This document shows positions 54,851 through 63,471 of a DNA stretch of 64,000 nt, one piece after another. The first letter of the stretch is position 1; every line of letters starts with the position of its first letter. Both the position numbers and the translations under genes were made by a program. This DNA comes from Sphingomonas crocodyli. Lineage in GTDB: Bacteria > Pseudomonadota > Alphaproteobacteria > Sphingomonadales > Sphingomonadaceae. A model generated the notes under the pieces. That model made no database searches, was not told the origin of the DNA, and saw nothing but the letters and a program-made list of their open reading frames with translations. Location: assembly GCF_004005865.1 (NCBI RefSeq), contig NZ_SACN01000001.1, positions 1,054,001-1,118,000 of the forward strand, written 5' to 3'.

Positions 54851-54944
54851 CGTCGCCCCAGCGAAGGCTGGGGCCTATTTCTCTACCGACAATCGGTGCC
54901 CTCTGGGGTGAGAGCAATAGGCTCCAGCCTTCGCTGGAGCGACG
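54851..54944. repeat. Palindromic intergenic repeat (CGTCGCCCCAGCGAAGGCTGG type)
   Basis: CGTCGCCCCAGCGAAGGCTG on the left is mirrored by CAGCCTTCGCTGGAGCGACG on the right, with GGGCCTATT / AATAGGCTC inside. It separates the convergent Coq4-like and peptidase genes. Confidence 0.75.
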
Positions 54945-54947
54945 CGT

Positions 54948-57107
54948 TTACGCCGGCTGGAAGCCCTTCACGCCGGCACGCCACAGCGCGAAGCTGTACA
55001 TGTCCGCGGCCAGGGCATCGCGCTGCGTGCGGGTCGATCCGACGCCGTGGCCCGCGTCGAAATCGACGCGCAACAGCACCGGATTCTTGCTCGACGTCGC
55101 CGCCTGCAGCCGCGCGGCGAACTTGGCGACATGCCACGGCGCGACGCGCGGATCGGTGGCGCCCGTGACGCACAGGACGGCGGGATAAAGCGTGCCCGGC
55201 TTGATCGCCTGATAAGCGTCCATGTCGTACATGATCCGGAAGCTTTTCGCGTCGACCATCGGGCCCCATTCGTCGATGTCGGACACATTCTGTTCGGCGA
55301 CGTAGCGGATCGGGTTGGTCCATCCGACATCGGAGATCGCGCCGGCGAATAGCTCCGGCCGCTCGGTCAGCGCGCGGCCGACGGTGATGCCGCCCGCCGA
55401 CGTGCCGCTGATCGTCAGATGCTTGGGGCTCGTCACCTTGTCGGCGATCAGCGTTTCGCACACTGCGATCAGATCGCGCCAGGTGTTCGCCTTGGTCTCC
55501 TTCTGCCCCGCCTTGTGCCAGTCGCGCCCATATTCGCCGCCACCGCGGACGTTCGCCCCGCAATAGACCCCGCCCGCATCAAGGAAGGGCAGCAATGCGG
55601 CCGAGAAGCGGGGCGAGAATGAATATTGGTAGGCGCCATATCCGGTTGCGAAGACCGGATTCGCGCCGGTCGGCTTCATCCCCTTTCGGTAGATGAGCGT
55701 GTAGGGGATCTTCACCCCGTCCTTCGCTGTCGCGAAGCCGCGCTTCGCCTCGTAGGGGCTCGTGTCGATCGGGGGCTTGGGGGTGATGCCGGTATCGGTG
55801 ACTTTGCCTGCGGCATCGACCGACCAGATCCCGCTGGGGTTGAGCCAGCCCTGGAGCAGCAGCAGGGCGCCGTCGCGGGTCGAGCTGGCGAATACGTTGC
55901 CGACCGCGCCTTCGAAGGGGAGGGCGATAGGCGTGACCTTGCCGCCCGACAATTTCGACAGCCGGTTCACGCCGCCATCCATGATCGTTACGAACACGCC
56001 GTCCCGCGCGGCATCCAGCCCCTCGATCACGGTGTTGCCTTCGGGCACGACCTCGCGCGCCTTGGCCAGATCGGGCGCCTTGGACGACGTCAGCAGCACG
56101 CGCCCGCGCGACGTGCCCTTCACCGAAAGCAGGTAGAGATCGTCGCCGTTCATAGCGGTTTCGGTGACGAGATCGTCGAAGCCGGCGACTTTACGCACCG
56201 CCGCCTTGCCCGCGACGAAGTCAGCGAGATCGGCAGTCCAGATCGCCTTTTCGGTGCGGACATCCATCACGGCGATCAGCAGCGTTGAGGAGCCTTCGTT
56301 GGTGGCGACGAAGCCGACCTGAACCTCTTCGAGCGGAATGTCGGGGTTCAGCCCGCGCTTGACCATGACCCGGTCGGCTTTCGCATCCGTGCCGAGCCGG
56401 TGGAGCCGGCATTCGCTGTTCAGATAATATTGCGGGGTGCCGCGTTCGCCGGTGAAGGCGGTGTAGAAGAAGCCGCTGCCGTCGGGCAGCCAGCCGGTGA
56501 CGCCCCAGTCGGTCTTTTCGATCCGTTCGGGCAGGACATTGCCGGTCGCTACCTCCATCACATGCAGCACCGATGCTTCGGAACCGGCGGGGGACAGGCC
56601 ATAGGCGATATGCTTGCCGTCGAAGCTCGGTTCCCACCAGTCGAGCGAGACGTGCGCGTCGCCGATCTTCATCACGGTGGGATCGATCAGGGTGCGGACC
56701 GCGCCGTCCTTCCCCTTCAGGAACAGCTTGAAATTGTCGGCGCCGACCGGGCGCTGTTCGTAGAATAGCCAGTCGCCGGCGGGCGCGACGCGGCGGGTGG
56801 CGGCGGCATCGCCCGACAGGGCCGAGATGCGATCGGCCAGCGGCTTGCGGCCGGGGATGGAATCGAGGACGTGGCGGGTCGCCTCGTTCTGCGACTTGAG
56901 GAAGGGCGTCCAGTCGGGATCCTTGGGATCTTCCATCCAGCGATAATTGTCGGTGACCTTGGTGCCCCAATAATCGTCGACGACGGGCACGACCCGCGCG
57001 GTCATCGGCTTGGCGGCGGCAGTTGCCGCGATCAATCGCCCGCCCAGCGACAGCCCCAGCGCCGCGCTGCCCGCCATCAACGCCGTCCGCCGATCGATCT
57101 GCGTCAT
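54948..57107 (-). CDS. Prolyl oligopeptidase family serine peptidase (S9), Tat-exported
   Basis: A 719-residue peptidase. It begins MTQIDRRTALMAGSAALGLS, a twin-arginine signal ending near AATAAAK. The N-terminal VDDYWGTKVTDNYRWMEDP is the classic S9A opening, followed by a beta-propeller and the catalytic domain with Ser in GTSAGG (about 567; the family more often has GGSNGG), Asp in GATDPRV (about 647) and His in DAGHGVG (about 686). RGGGEYGRDWHKAG is also conserved. It should cleave short proline peptides in the periplasm. The ATG follows AGGGAG; upstream codons overlap the divergent promoter. Confidence 0.9.
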   Translation of the reverse strand: MTQIDRRTALMAGSAALGLSLGGRLIAATAAAKPMTARVVPVVDDYWGTKVTDNYRWMEDPKDPDWTPFLKSQNEATRHVLDSIPGRKPLADRISALSGDAAATRRVAPAGDWLFYEQRPVGADNFKLFLKGKDGAVRTLIDPTVMKIGDAHVSLDWWEPSFDGKHIAYGLSPAGSEASVLHVMEVATGNVLPERIEKTDWGVTGWLPDGSGFFYTAFTGERGTPQYYLNSECRLHRLGTDAKADRVMVKRGLNPDIPLEEVQVGFVATNEGSSTLLIAVMDVRTEKAIWTADLADFVAGKAAVRKVAGFDDLVTETAMNGDDLYLLSVKGTSRGRVLLTSSKAPDLAKAREVVPEGNTVIEGLDAARDGVFVTIMDGGVNRLSKLSGGKVTPIALPFEGAVGNVFASSTRDGALLLLQGWLNPSGIWSVDAAGKVTDTGITPKPPIDTSPYEAKRGFATAKDGVKIPYTLIYRKGMKPTGANPVFATGYGAYQYSFSPRFSAALLPFLDAGGVYCGANVRGGGEYGRDWHKAGQKETKANTWRDLIAVCETLIADKVTSPKHLTISGTSAGGITVGRALTERPELFAGAISDVGWTNPIRYVAEQNVSDIDEWGPMVDAKSFRIMYDMDAYQAIKPGTLYPAVLCVTGATDPRVAPWHVAKFAARLQAATSSKNPVLLRVDFDAGHGVGSTRTQRDALAADMYSFALWRAGVKGFQPA

Positions 57108-57202
57108 GTCCCCACTCCCTGATCCTGTTGATCGCAGGCTGACAGCGATCGGTGGGGCGGGCAATGGCTTGCGATAATGCTGCATTGCGGCATTGTGCGG
57201 AA

Positions 57203-58459
57203 ATGAACGAAACAGCCCCGCTTTCCCGCCGCGCGCTTCTCCAATCCGGTGTCGTGGCGTCGCTCGCCGCGCCGGCGATCGCGGTGGCGGCGACGCCCCG
57301 GTCCGCGTTTCGCGAAAAGCTGCTGCTCGATCCGGGCGTACGCTATTTCAACGCGGCGAATATCGGGCCGGCCTTCCGCGCGGTCGTGGAGGTGCAGGAG
57401 GCCGAGACCCGCGCCTTCCAGACCAATCCGTCGCGCGAATATCGCGAGAAATATCCGGTCGCGGCCGATGCCCTGCGCGCGCGGCTGGCGAAGCGGCTGG
57501 GAGTTACGGGCGCGGAGATTGCGCTGCTGCGCAACGCCAGCGAGGCGAATACGGTCGCGGTGCTGGGGCTGGACCTCAAGCCCGGCGACGAGATCATCGT
57601 CACCGAGCATAACCACCAGTCGACCCTCGACAGTTGGAAGCTGCGCGCGAAGCGCGAGGGGCTGGTGATCAAGGTGCTGCCGACCCCGGCCACGGCGCGC
57701 GATCCGCAGATGGTGGCCGATGCCTTCGCCGTCGCGATCACGCCGCGCACCCGCGCGATCTTCCTGTCGCACATGACCAACGTGACCGGCCTCGTCTATC
57801 CGGTCGCCGCGATCGCGCAGGTGGCGCGGGCGAAGGGCGTGTGGCTGCATGTCGATGGCGCGCAGACCTTCGGCTGGATGCCGATCGACCTCATGGCGCT
57901 GGGCGTCGACAGCTATGCGACCAGCACGCACAAATGGATGATGGGGCCGCTCGAAAGCGGGATCCTCTATGTCCGGCGCGACGGGCAGGACCGGCTCAAC
58001 CCGGTGATGATCAGCCACGGCTACTGGCTCAACGGCCCGCGCGACATGGAAACGGCCGAGCGTTACGAGGTGCTGGGCCAGCGCGACGACCCCAAGCTGA
58101 TCGCGATCGACCGCACGCTCGACCTGCTCGACGGGATCGGCGAGGCCGCGATCGAAGCGGGCGTGCGGCAGGGCGCGACGCGGATGCGCGATCTGCTGGC
58201 GAAGGCGCCGGGCGCGAAGTTCGTCGGCAGTGACCATCCGGCGTTGTCGGGGCCGGTGCTGACCTTCGCCTTTCCGGGGCAGGATGTTGGGGCGCTGCGC
58301 GCCCGGCTGTGGCGCGACGGCAAGGTCGCGACAGCGCAGGCGCTGGCGGACGGGCAGCCGCTCGTCCGCTTCTCGCCGCACCTTTATAACGATGCGGACG
58401 AGATGCAGGCGGTGGTGGATTTGATCGGGCGGGTTAGCGCCGGTGATCGACCTCGCTGA
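57203..58459 (+). CDS. Class V aminotransferase-fold PLP enzyme, Tat-exported
   Basis: A 418-residue PLP enzyme. The N-terminus MNETAPLSRRALLQSGVVAS is a twin-arginine signal. The catalytic core has RNASEANTVAVLGLDLKPGD, TEHNHQST, SHMTNVTGLVYPV, HVDGAQTFGW and the PLP Lys in STHKWMMGP. This is the isopenicillin-N-epimerase/cysteine-desulfurase-like branch. Export of a PLP enzyme folded with cofactor fits the Tat route. It is divergent from the exported prolyl peptidase across only 95 nt, so the two may work together on periplasmic peptides or D-amino acids. Its 3' end overlaps the convergent gene by 26 nt. Confidence 0.85.
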   Translation: MNETAPLSRRALLQSGVVASLAAPAIAVAATPRSAFREKLLLDPGVRYFNAANIGPAFRAVVEVQEAETRAFQTNPSREYREKYPVAADALRARLAKRLGVTGAEIALLRNASEANTVAVLGLDLKPGDEIIVTEHNHQSTLDSWKLRAKREGLVIKVLPTPATARDPQMVADAFAVAITPRTRAIFLSHMTNVTGLVYPVAAIAQVARAKGVWLHVDGAQTFGWMPIDLMALGVDSYATSTHKWMMGPLESGILYVRRDGQDRLNPVMISHGYWLNGPRDMETAERYEVLGQRDDPKLIAIDRTLDLLDGIGEAAIEAGVRQGATRMRDLLAKAPGAKFVGSDHPALSGPVLTFAFPGQDVGALRARLWRDGKVATAQALADGQPLVRFSPHLYNDADEMQAVVDLIGRVSAGDRPR

Positions 58460-59168
58460 GGGCGCGGTCGATACCCTGCAACGCGTTGGCGCGTTCGGCG
58501 TCGCTCAGGCCATAAGCCGACGATAGCGCGCGGCGGGCGCGGGTGAGCGAGGCGCGGACGATCTCGGCCTGGTTCTCGCCACAGGTGGCGAGCGTGCCGA
58601 AATCGGCGCTTTTGGGCATCACCACGCCGCGGCGCGCGCAATCGGCCGCCATGTTGGCGCGCGCGCGATCGAGGGAGGCGACGACGATCTGGGGCACGTC
58701 GCGGGTCGCCTCCATCGCCTCGCGGCGGGCTTCGGCGGCTTCGCGCATGGCTTCGGCCCGCGCCTGTCCCGCCTCGCGCATGGCCTCGGCCCGGGCGCGC
58801 TGCGCCTCGGCGCGCGCCTGATGGGCTTCGCGCATCGCCTCGCGGCGTTCGATCGCGGCCTCGCGGCGGGCCTGTTCGGCTTCGATCCGCGCCTGCGCGA
58901 CCTCGCGTTCGATCTCGGCGCGATCCGCCGCGCTCAGATGCTCATGGACATGCGTGACGTGGACATGGGGGACATGAACGGGGGGCACCGGCGGAACGGG
59001 CGGGATCACTGCGGCCGGGGCTTCGGGCGGGGCCGGCGGGGTCGGGGCGCTCGGCGCGATCGGGACCGGACGGATCGGGGGCAGGGTGGAGGTCGTGGCG
59101 GCGAAGGCGGCGACGCCGCTGGCCAGGCCGATGGCGACAGTTGCGACACCGAGGGGGCGGATTCTCAT
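58434..59168 (-). CDS. Exported His-rich coiled-coil protein, unknown function
   Basis: A 244-residue protein. It begins MRIRPLGVATVAIGLASGVA, a signal peptide, then a Pro-rich linker (about 30-65), a His cluster PVHVPHVHVTHVHEH that could bind metal, and a long Ala/Arg/Glu coiled coil with near-repeats of EAMREAxQARAEAQRARA (about 85-165). The C-terminus has CARRGVVMPKSADFGTLATC, two Cys that may pair. AGGAGA precedes the ATG. I do not recognise a family; it looks periplasmic and stress- or metal-related. It is convergent with the aminotransferase gene. Confidence 0.75.
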   Translation of the reverse strand: MRIRPLGVATVAIGLASGVAAFAATTSTLPPIRPVPIAPSAPTPPAPPEAPAAVIPPVPPVPPVHVPHVHVTHVHEHLSAADRAEIEREVAQARIEAEQARREAAIERREAMREAHQARAEAQRARAEAMREAGQARAEAMREAAEARREAMEATRDVPQIVVASLDRARANMAADCARRGVVMPKSADFGTLATCGENQAEIVRASLTRARRALSSAYGLSDAERANALQGIDRALSEVDHRR

Positions 59169-59321
59169 TGTGCTTCTCCTGTTGTGGGAAATCCGATGGG
59201 CCGGGCGGGCACGCCCGCGCCATCGGCGTTCGACAAACAGTCGGCGGGAAAAGACGAACGCGCATCGGTTGACAGCCACAGGCGGCTTTCCGATCCTCCT
59301 TCGCAAAGAGGAGAGGGATTG

Positions 59322-60788
59322 ATGGCGGACGAGAAGAAGCTGCGCGTCGTCGTGATCGGCGCGGGAATGTCGGGCATCCTGGCGGCGATCCGCCTGCGCG
59401 ACGAAGGGATCGATGACGTCACCGTCTATGAAAAGGCCGATCGGGTCGGCGGCACGTGGCGCGAGAACACCTATCCGGGGCTGACCTGCGACGTGCAGTC
59501 GCACGCTTATACTTATTCGTTCGAACTCAATCCCGACTGGTCGAGCCAATATCCGGATGGCGCGGAGATTTACGGCTATTTCGAGCGGACCGCGCAGAAA
59601 TATGGCGTGATCGAGATGATCCGCTTTGGCGAGGAGATCACGAAGCTGGCCTTCGTCGACGGCCGCTGGGAGATCGAGACGAAGAAGGGGACGAAGGATA
59701 CGGCCGACGTCGTGATCGCGGCGACGGGCGTGCTGCACCATCCGTCGACCCCCGATATTCCCGGCCTTGCCAGCTTCGAAGGCGCATCGTTCCACAGCGC
59801 GCGCTGGGATCACAGCGTGCCGCTGGACGGCGCGCGCGTTGGCGTGATCGGGACGGGATCGACAGGGGTACAGATCGTCGCCGCGCTCGCCGATCGATCG
59901 GCGGTGGTGAAGCAGTTTCAGCGGACCGCGCAATGGGTGCGCAAGGGCGTCAACGATCCCTACACCCCGGAACAGCGTGCGGCGTTCCGCGAGGATCCAA
60001 ACCTGATCCTCGCGATCCGCAACAGCCCCGAGTCCGAGGCGAACGTGCGGCTGTGGTCGCAGGCGATCAGCGACGCCTCCTCACCCGAAATGCACATGAT
60101 GGAAGGCTATATCGCGCAGAATCTGGAGCAGAACGTCGCCGATCCGGTGCTGCGCGAAAAGCTGCGCCCCAATTATCGCGCAGGCTGCAAGCGGATCGTG
60201 ATCTCGCCCAACTATTATGAGCAGGTGCAGAAGCCGAGCGTCGAGATCGTCACCGACGCGATCGATCGGGTCGAACCGAAGGGTGTGCGCACCGCCGACG
60301 GCACGCTCCACGAACTCGACGTGCTGGTGCTCGCCACCGGCTTCCATGCCGACATGTTCCTGCGCCCGATGACGGTGACGGGGCGCAATGGCGTGAATGT
60401 CGAGGCTGTGTGGGCCGACCGCCCGATCGCCTATATGGGCCTGTCGATCCCCGATTTTCCCAACCTGTTCATGCTCAACGGGCCGACTGCGCCGGTGGGC
60501 AATTTCTCGCTGATCGACGTTGCCGAACGGCAGATGGACTATCTGATGGGCCTGATCGACATGCTGCGCACCGGCAAGGCGCGCGAGATCAGCGCCGATG
60601 CCAAGGCGATGGCCGATTATGAAAGCGCCCGCGCCGAAGCCGCGAGCAAGACGATCTTCGCGAGTGGTTGCCGCAGCTGGTATCTCGGCGCGGACGGCGC
60701 GCCCTCGATCTGGCCGTGGACCTACGACCATTTCATCGAGGAGATGAAGACGCCCAAGCTCGATGCGTTCGACGTGGTGGAGGGGTGA
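59322..60788 (+). CDS. Flavin-dependent monooxygenase, Baeyer-Villiger type
   Basis: A 488-residue FAD/NADPH enzyme. FAD motif IGAGMSGILAAIRL at the start, then YEKADRVGGTWRENTYPGLT; the Baeyer-Villiger fingerprint FxGxxxHxxxWD is present as FEGASFHSARWD (about 152-163); the NADPH motif is GVIGTGSTGVQIV. LVLATGFHADMF closes the core. Such enzymes insert oxygen next to ring or side-chain ketones; a steroid or cyclic terpene ketone is likely here. The ATG is preceded by GGAGAGGG. It lies before the luciferase-like pair, after which no reductase gene is seen. Confidence 0.88.
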   Translation: MADEKKLRVVVIGAGMSGILAAIRLRDEGIDDVTVYEKADRVGGTWRENTYPGLTCDVQSHAYTYSFELNPDWSSQYPDGAEIYGYFERTAQKYGVIEMIRFGEEITKLAFVDGRWEIETKKGTKDTADVVIAATGVLHHPSTPDIPGLASFEGASFHSARWDHSVPLDGARVGVIGTGSTGVQIVAALADRSAVVKQFQRTAQWVRKGVNDPYTPEQRAAFREDPNLILAIRNSPESEANVRLWSQAISDASSPEMHMMEGYIAQNLEQNVADPVLREKLRPNYRAGCKRIVISPNYYEQVQKPSVEIVTDAIDRVEPKGVRTADGTLHELDVLVLATGFHADMFLRPMTVTGRNGVNVEAVWADRPIAYMGLSIPDFPNLFMLNGPTAPVGNFSLIDVAERQMDYLMGLIDMLRTGKAREISADAKAMADYESARAEAASKTIFASGCRSWYLGADGAPSIWPWTYDHFIEEMKTPKLDAFDVVEG

Positions 60789-60796
60789 AATCTTGA

Positions 60797-60918
60797 TCCT
60801 CCCCGGGACGGGGAGGGGGACCGCGAAGCGGTGGAGGGGGCTGGAGGCAAAGCGGGTCATCTGTGGCGAACCCCCTCCACCATGCTGCGCATGGTCCCCC
60901 TCCCCGTACCGGGGAGGA
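60797..60918. repeat. Long palindromic intergenic repeat (TCCTCCCC type)
   Basis: TCCTCCCCGGGACGGGGAGG and its mirrored end CCCCGTACCGGGGAGGA, with CCGCGAAGCGGTGGAGGGGG and CCCCCTCCACC arms inside. It belongs to the same family as the repeat before the TetR gene and separates the monooxygenase gene from the luciferase-like operon promoter. Confidence 0.75.
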
Positions 60919-60925
60919 ATAAAAC

Positions 60926-60941
60926 CGAACCGATCGGTTCG
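60926..60941. promoter_or_regulatory. Perfect 16-bp palindromic operator (TetR-like)
   Basis: CGAACCGATCGGTTCG is a perfect palindrome six bases upstream of a -35 box. Size and form fit a TetR-family site. Nine bases of it recur before the TetR gene near 24.3 kb. Confidence 0.6.
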
Positions 60942-60947
60942 ATTTTG

Positions 60948-60976
60948 TTGACGCGGCATCCCGAGCATGATCTAAC
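60948..60976 (+). promoter_or_regulatory. Promoter of the luciferase-like operon
   Basis: TTGACG and TCTAAC are separated by 17 nt, just after the palindromic operator and about 30 nt before the first start codon. Confidence 0.55.
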
Positions 60977-61006
60977 TCGCCTTCGATAAGAGAGTCGGAG
61001 GCGAGG

Positions 61007-62071
61007 ATGCGGTTCGGGATTTGCTACAACATCGATTATCATCCCGACGTTCACGGAACGCCGGAGCAGTATACGACCGAGCTTCTGGAGCAGGTCGATC
61101 TGCTCGAGGAGCTGGGTTACGACAGCGTCTGGTTCAGCGAACATCATTGCGGGGCCTATTCGTTCGGCAACCCCGCGATCATGGCGACGGCGGCGGCGGC
61201 GCGGACGAAGCGGATCCGCGTGGGCACCGGCGTCTCGCTCGTCCCGCTCCACAATCCGGTGATGCTGGCGGAGCAATATGCGCTGCTCGACGTGCTGAGC
61301 GGCGGCCGCCTCGAATATGGGATCGGGCGCGGCTATCTGATGCAGGAATATGACTGGTTCGACGTGCCGGTCGCCGAAAGCCACACGCGCTATCGCGAGG
61401 CGATGGATTTCATCCTGCAGGCCTGGCAGTCGCAGGGGCCGATCGACTTCAACGGCCAGCATTTCCAGATCGAGAATTACAACTGCTTCCCCAAGCCCGT
61501 GCAGAAGCCGTTCCCGGCGATCTACGCATCGGGTTCGACCACGCCCGATTCCTATGTCTGGGCGGGGCAGAAGGGGCTTAATCTCGGCACGGCTTTGTTC
61601 ATGCCCGATCGCGACGCGATCCGCCGCAATATCGGGCTGTGGCGACAGAATCTCGCCGACCACGGCCACGATCCGTCGACCCGCGAACTGTGTGCGATCA
61701 CGCAGATGTATTGCGATGAGGATGGCGATCAGGCGGTGGCCGACGGCGCCGAATATGCGCTGAATTACTACAAATTCTTCGCGCAACTCGACAAACAGGC
61801 GAAGACGTCGACCGTGCCCGATTTCTACCAGAATGCCGATGTCAGCGCGATGACCGCGATGAACGACGCGGACCTCGTCTTCTTCGGCGATCCCGACAAT
61901 CTGACGCGCCGTCTGCGCGCTGTGGGCGACGATCTGGGGATCGACCTGCTGCTGATGGAGGTCGCGCAGGGTCGGGCGCCGGTGAAGAAGGTGCGCAAGG
62001 CACTGGAGACCTTCGGCCGCCAAGTGATGCCGCGACTGCGCGAGCGCGCGGCCGAACTGACGACGGCATAA
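61007..62071 (+). CDS. Luciferase-like flavin monooxygenase (LLM family)
   Basis: A 354-residue TIM-barrel flavoprotein: DSVWFSEHHCGAYSFGNPAI, RTKRIRVGTGVSLVPLHNPV, EQYALLDVLSGGRLEYGIGR and FPAIYASGSTTPDSYVWAGQ are LLM signatures. It resembles alkanal monooxygenase-type enzymes that use FMNH2 and O2; an F420-dependent dehydrogenase is the alternative. It is first of two LLM genes, 22 nt apart, preceded by a promoter with a TetR-like operator. It is distinct from the luciferase-like protein near 30 kb (354 versus 382 residues). Confidence 0.87.
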   Translation: MRFGICYNIDYHPDVHGTPEQYTTELLEQVDLLEELGYDSVWFSEHHCGAYSFGNPAIMATAAAARTKRIRVGTGVSLVPLHNPVMLAEQYALLDVLSGGRLEYGIGRGYLMQEYDWFDVPVAESHTRYREAMDFILQAWQSQGPIDFNGQHFQIENYNCFPKPVQKPFPAIYASGSTTPDSYVWAGQKGLNLGTALFMPDRDAIRRNIGLWRQNLADHGHDPSTRELCAITQMYCDEDGDQAVADGAEYALNYYKFFAQLDKQAKTSTVPDFYQNADVSAMTAMNDADLVFFGDPDNLTRRLRAVGDDLGIDLLLMEVAQGRAPVKKVRKALETFGRQVMPRLRERAAELTTA

Positions 62072-62093
62072 GAAAAGCAGGAGAGGAAGCCCC

Positions 62094-63182
62094 ATGAAAC
62101 TCGGTCTGTTCGCGCAGCCTGCGCATCCGCCGGAGCGGTCGCCGTTCGATTGTCAGGAATGGGATCTGCAGGTTCTGCGCTGGCTCGACGAGCTGGGCTA
62201 TGAGGAAGCCTGGCTGGGCGAGCATCATACGCTGCCGTGGGAGCCGAACCCCGCGCCCGATATTCTGGTCGCGCAGGCTTTGCGCGAGACGAGCCGGATC
62301 CGGCTGGGCACGGGCGGCGTGTGCCTGCCCTATCATAACCCCGCCGTGGTCGCGAACCGGATCGCGTGGCTCGATCATCTCGCCAAGGGCCGCTTCAACT
62401 TCGGCATCGCGGCGGGTTCGGTCCCGTCGGACTGGGCGCTGCTGGGCCTGGATGGCGAGAAGGTGCGCGACATGACGCGCGAGAGCCTGGAGATCATCCT
62501 CAAGATCTGGGGCGCGGAGGAGCCGTTCGACTATCAGGGCAAATATTGGAACTGCCGCTATGACGAGCCCGAAATGCCGCTGAAGGGCGCGCATATAAAG
62601 CCGTATCAGAAGCCTTATCCGCCGATCGGCATTTCGGGGCTCACCGCCCGATCCGAAACGCTCAAGATGGCAGGGCGGCAGGGCTTCATCCCGATGAGCC
62701 TCAACATCAGCGTCGACTTCGTCAAAACCCATTGGGATGCCTATGCCGAAGGCGCGGCTCTGGCGGGCCGGACGCCGAAGCGCGAGGACTGGCGCGTGTG
62801 CCGCGAGGTCGTCGTCGCCGAGACCGACGAAGCCGCGTACAAGCTGGCGACCGAGGGCAATCTGGGCCGCTTCGCGCGCGATTATGTGCTGAACGTCGCC
62901 AGCCGCTTCGGCCTGCTCCAATGGTACAAGCACCACCCCGACGTGCCCGACAGCGACATGACGGTCGATTATATGGCCAAGCATTGCTGGATCGTCGGTT
63001 CGCCCAACACGGTGCGCGAGAAGCTGGAGGAGTTTCAGGAGCAGTCGGGCGGGTTCGGCACGCTGCTCGTCTTCGGCTGCGACTATGCCGACAAGGCGTC
63101 GGGCTGGCACGAAAGCTTGCGCGCGCTGGCTGAGGAGGTCGCGCCCAAGGTGAAGGGTGGCGGCGCGCTCGAAGTCGCCTGA
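62094..63182 (+). CDS. Luciferase-like flavin monooxygenase (LLM family)
   Basis: A 362-residue paralogue of the preceding gene: EEAWLGEHHTLPWEPNPAPD, SRIRLGTGGVCLPYHNPAVV, KGRFNFGIAAGSVPSD, YPPIGISGLTARSETLKMAG. AGGAGAGG precedes the ATG. The two may form an alpha/beta heteromer as bacterial luciferases do, or oxidise successive intermediates. A reductase partner is not visible in the window. A hairpin follows ten bases after the stop. Confidence 0.87.
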   Translation: MKLGLFAQPAHPPERSPFDCQEWDLQVLRWLDELGYEEAWLGEHHTLPWEPNPAPDILVAQALRETSRIRLGTGGVCLPYHNPAVVANRIAWLDHLAKGRFNFGIAAGSVPSDWALLGLDGEKVRDMTRESLEIILKIWGAEEPFDYQGKYWNCRYDEPEMPLKGAHIKPYQKPYPPIGISGLTARSETLKMAGRQGFIPMSLNISVDFVKTHWDAYAEGAALAGRTPKREDWRVCREVVVAETDEAAYKLATEGNLGRFARDYVLNVASRFGLLQWYKHHPDVPDSDMTVDYMAKHCWIVGSPNTVREKLEEFQEQSGGFGTLLVFGCDYADKASGWHESLRALAEEVAPKVKGGGALEVA

Positions 63183-63190
63183 AGGAATGC

Positions 63191-63226
63191 GCTGGCGATC
63201 GAGACAATCGCTCGCCAGCATTTCTT
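63191..63226 (+). terminator. Probable terminator of the luciferase-like operon
   Basis: GCTGGCGA and TCGCCAGC form a perfect 8-bp stem with a 13-nt loop that can pair further (GATCGA / ATCGC region), followed by ATTTCTT. The T-run is interrupted, so efficiency is uncertain. Confidence 0.55.
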
Positions 63227-63426
63227 GATCTATTGTGCAGAATTATGTCGTTCTGATCGCTCACCATTGTCTGTTTCCGCAGTGAATTCGATGCGATGCC
63301 CGCATCAGTCGAGTTAGGTGGGTGGCTGCTGAAAAATATACCGATGTGCAAAAATAATTAGGCAGGTTCACGCCGCCATGTCATCACGGGCTCAAGTTGC
63401 CGGCAAAGGCAGCAGGAGAGAGCCTG

Positions 63427-63471
63427 ATGAAGCACTTTTCAAATGACGGTCGATATGGGTGCGCGTGGTGA
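63427..63471 (+). CDS. Short leader reading frame before the MFS gene
   Basis: A 14-residue frame, MKHFSNDGRYGCAW, with a strong AGGAGAG six bases upstream of its ATG. Its stop overlaps the GTG of the MFS gene (GTGA). The MFS start itself has no good ribosome-binding site, so the leader may couple translation. Alternatively a one-base shift in the sequence has split a longer N-terminus of the MFS protein. The 200 nt before it are AT-richer and show no further gene. Confidence 0.4.
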   Translation: MKHFSNDGRYGCAW

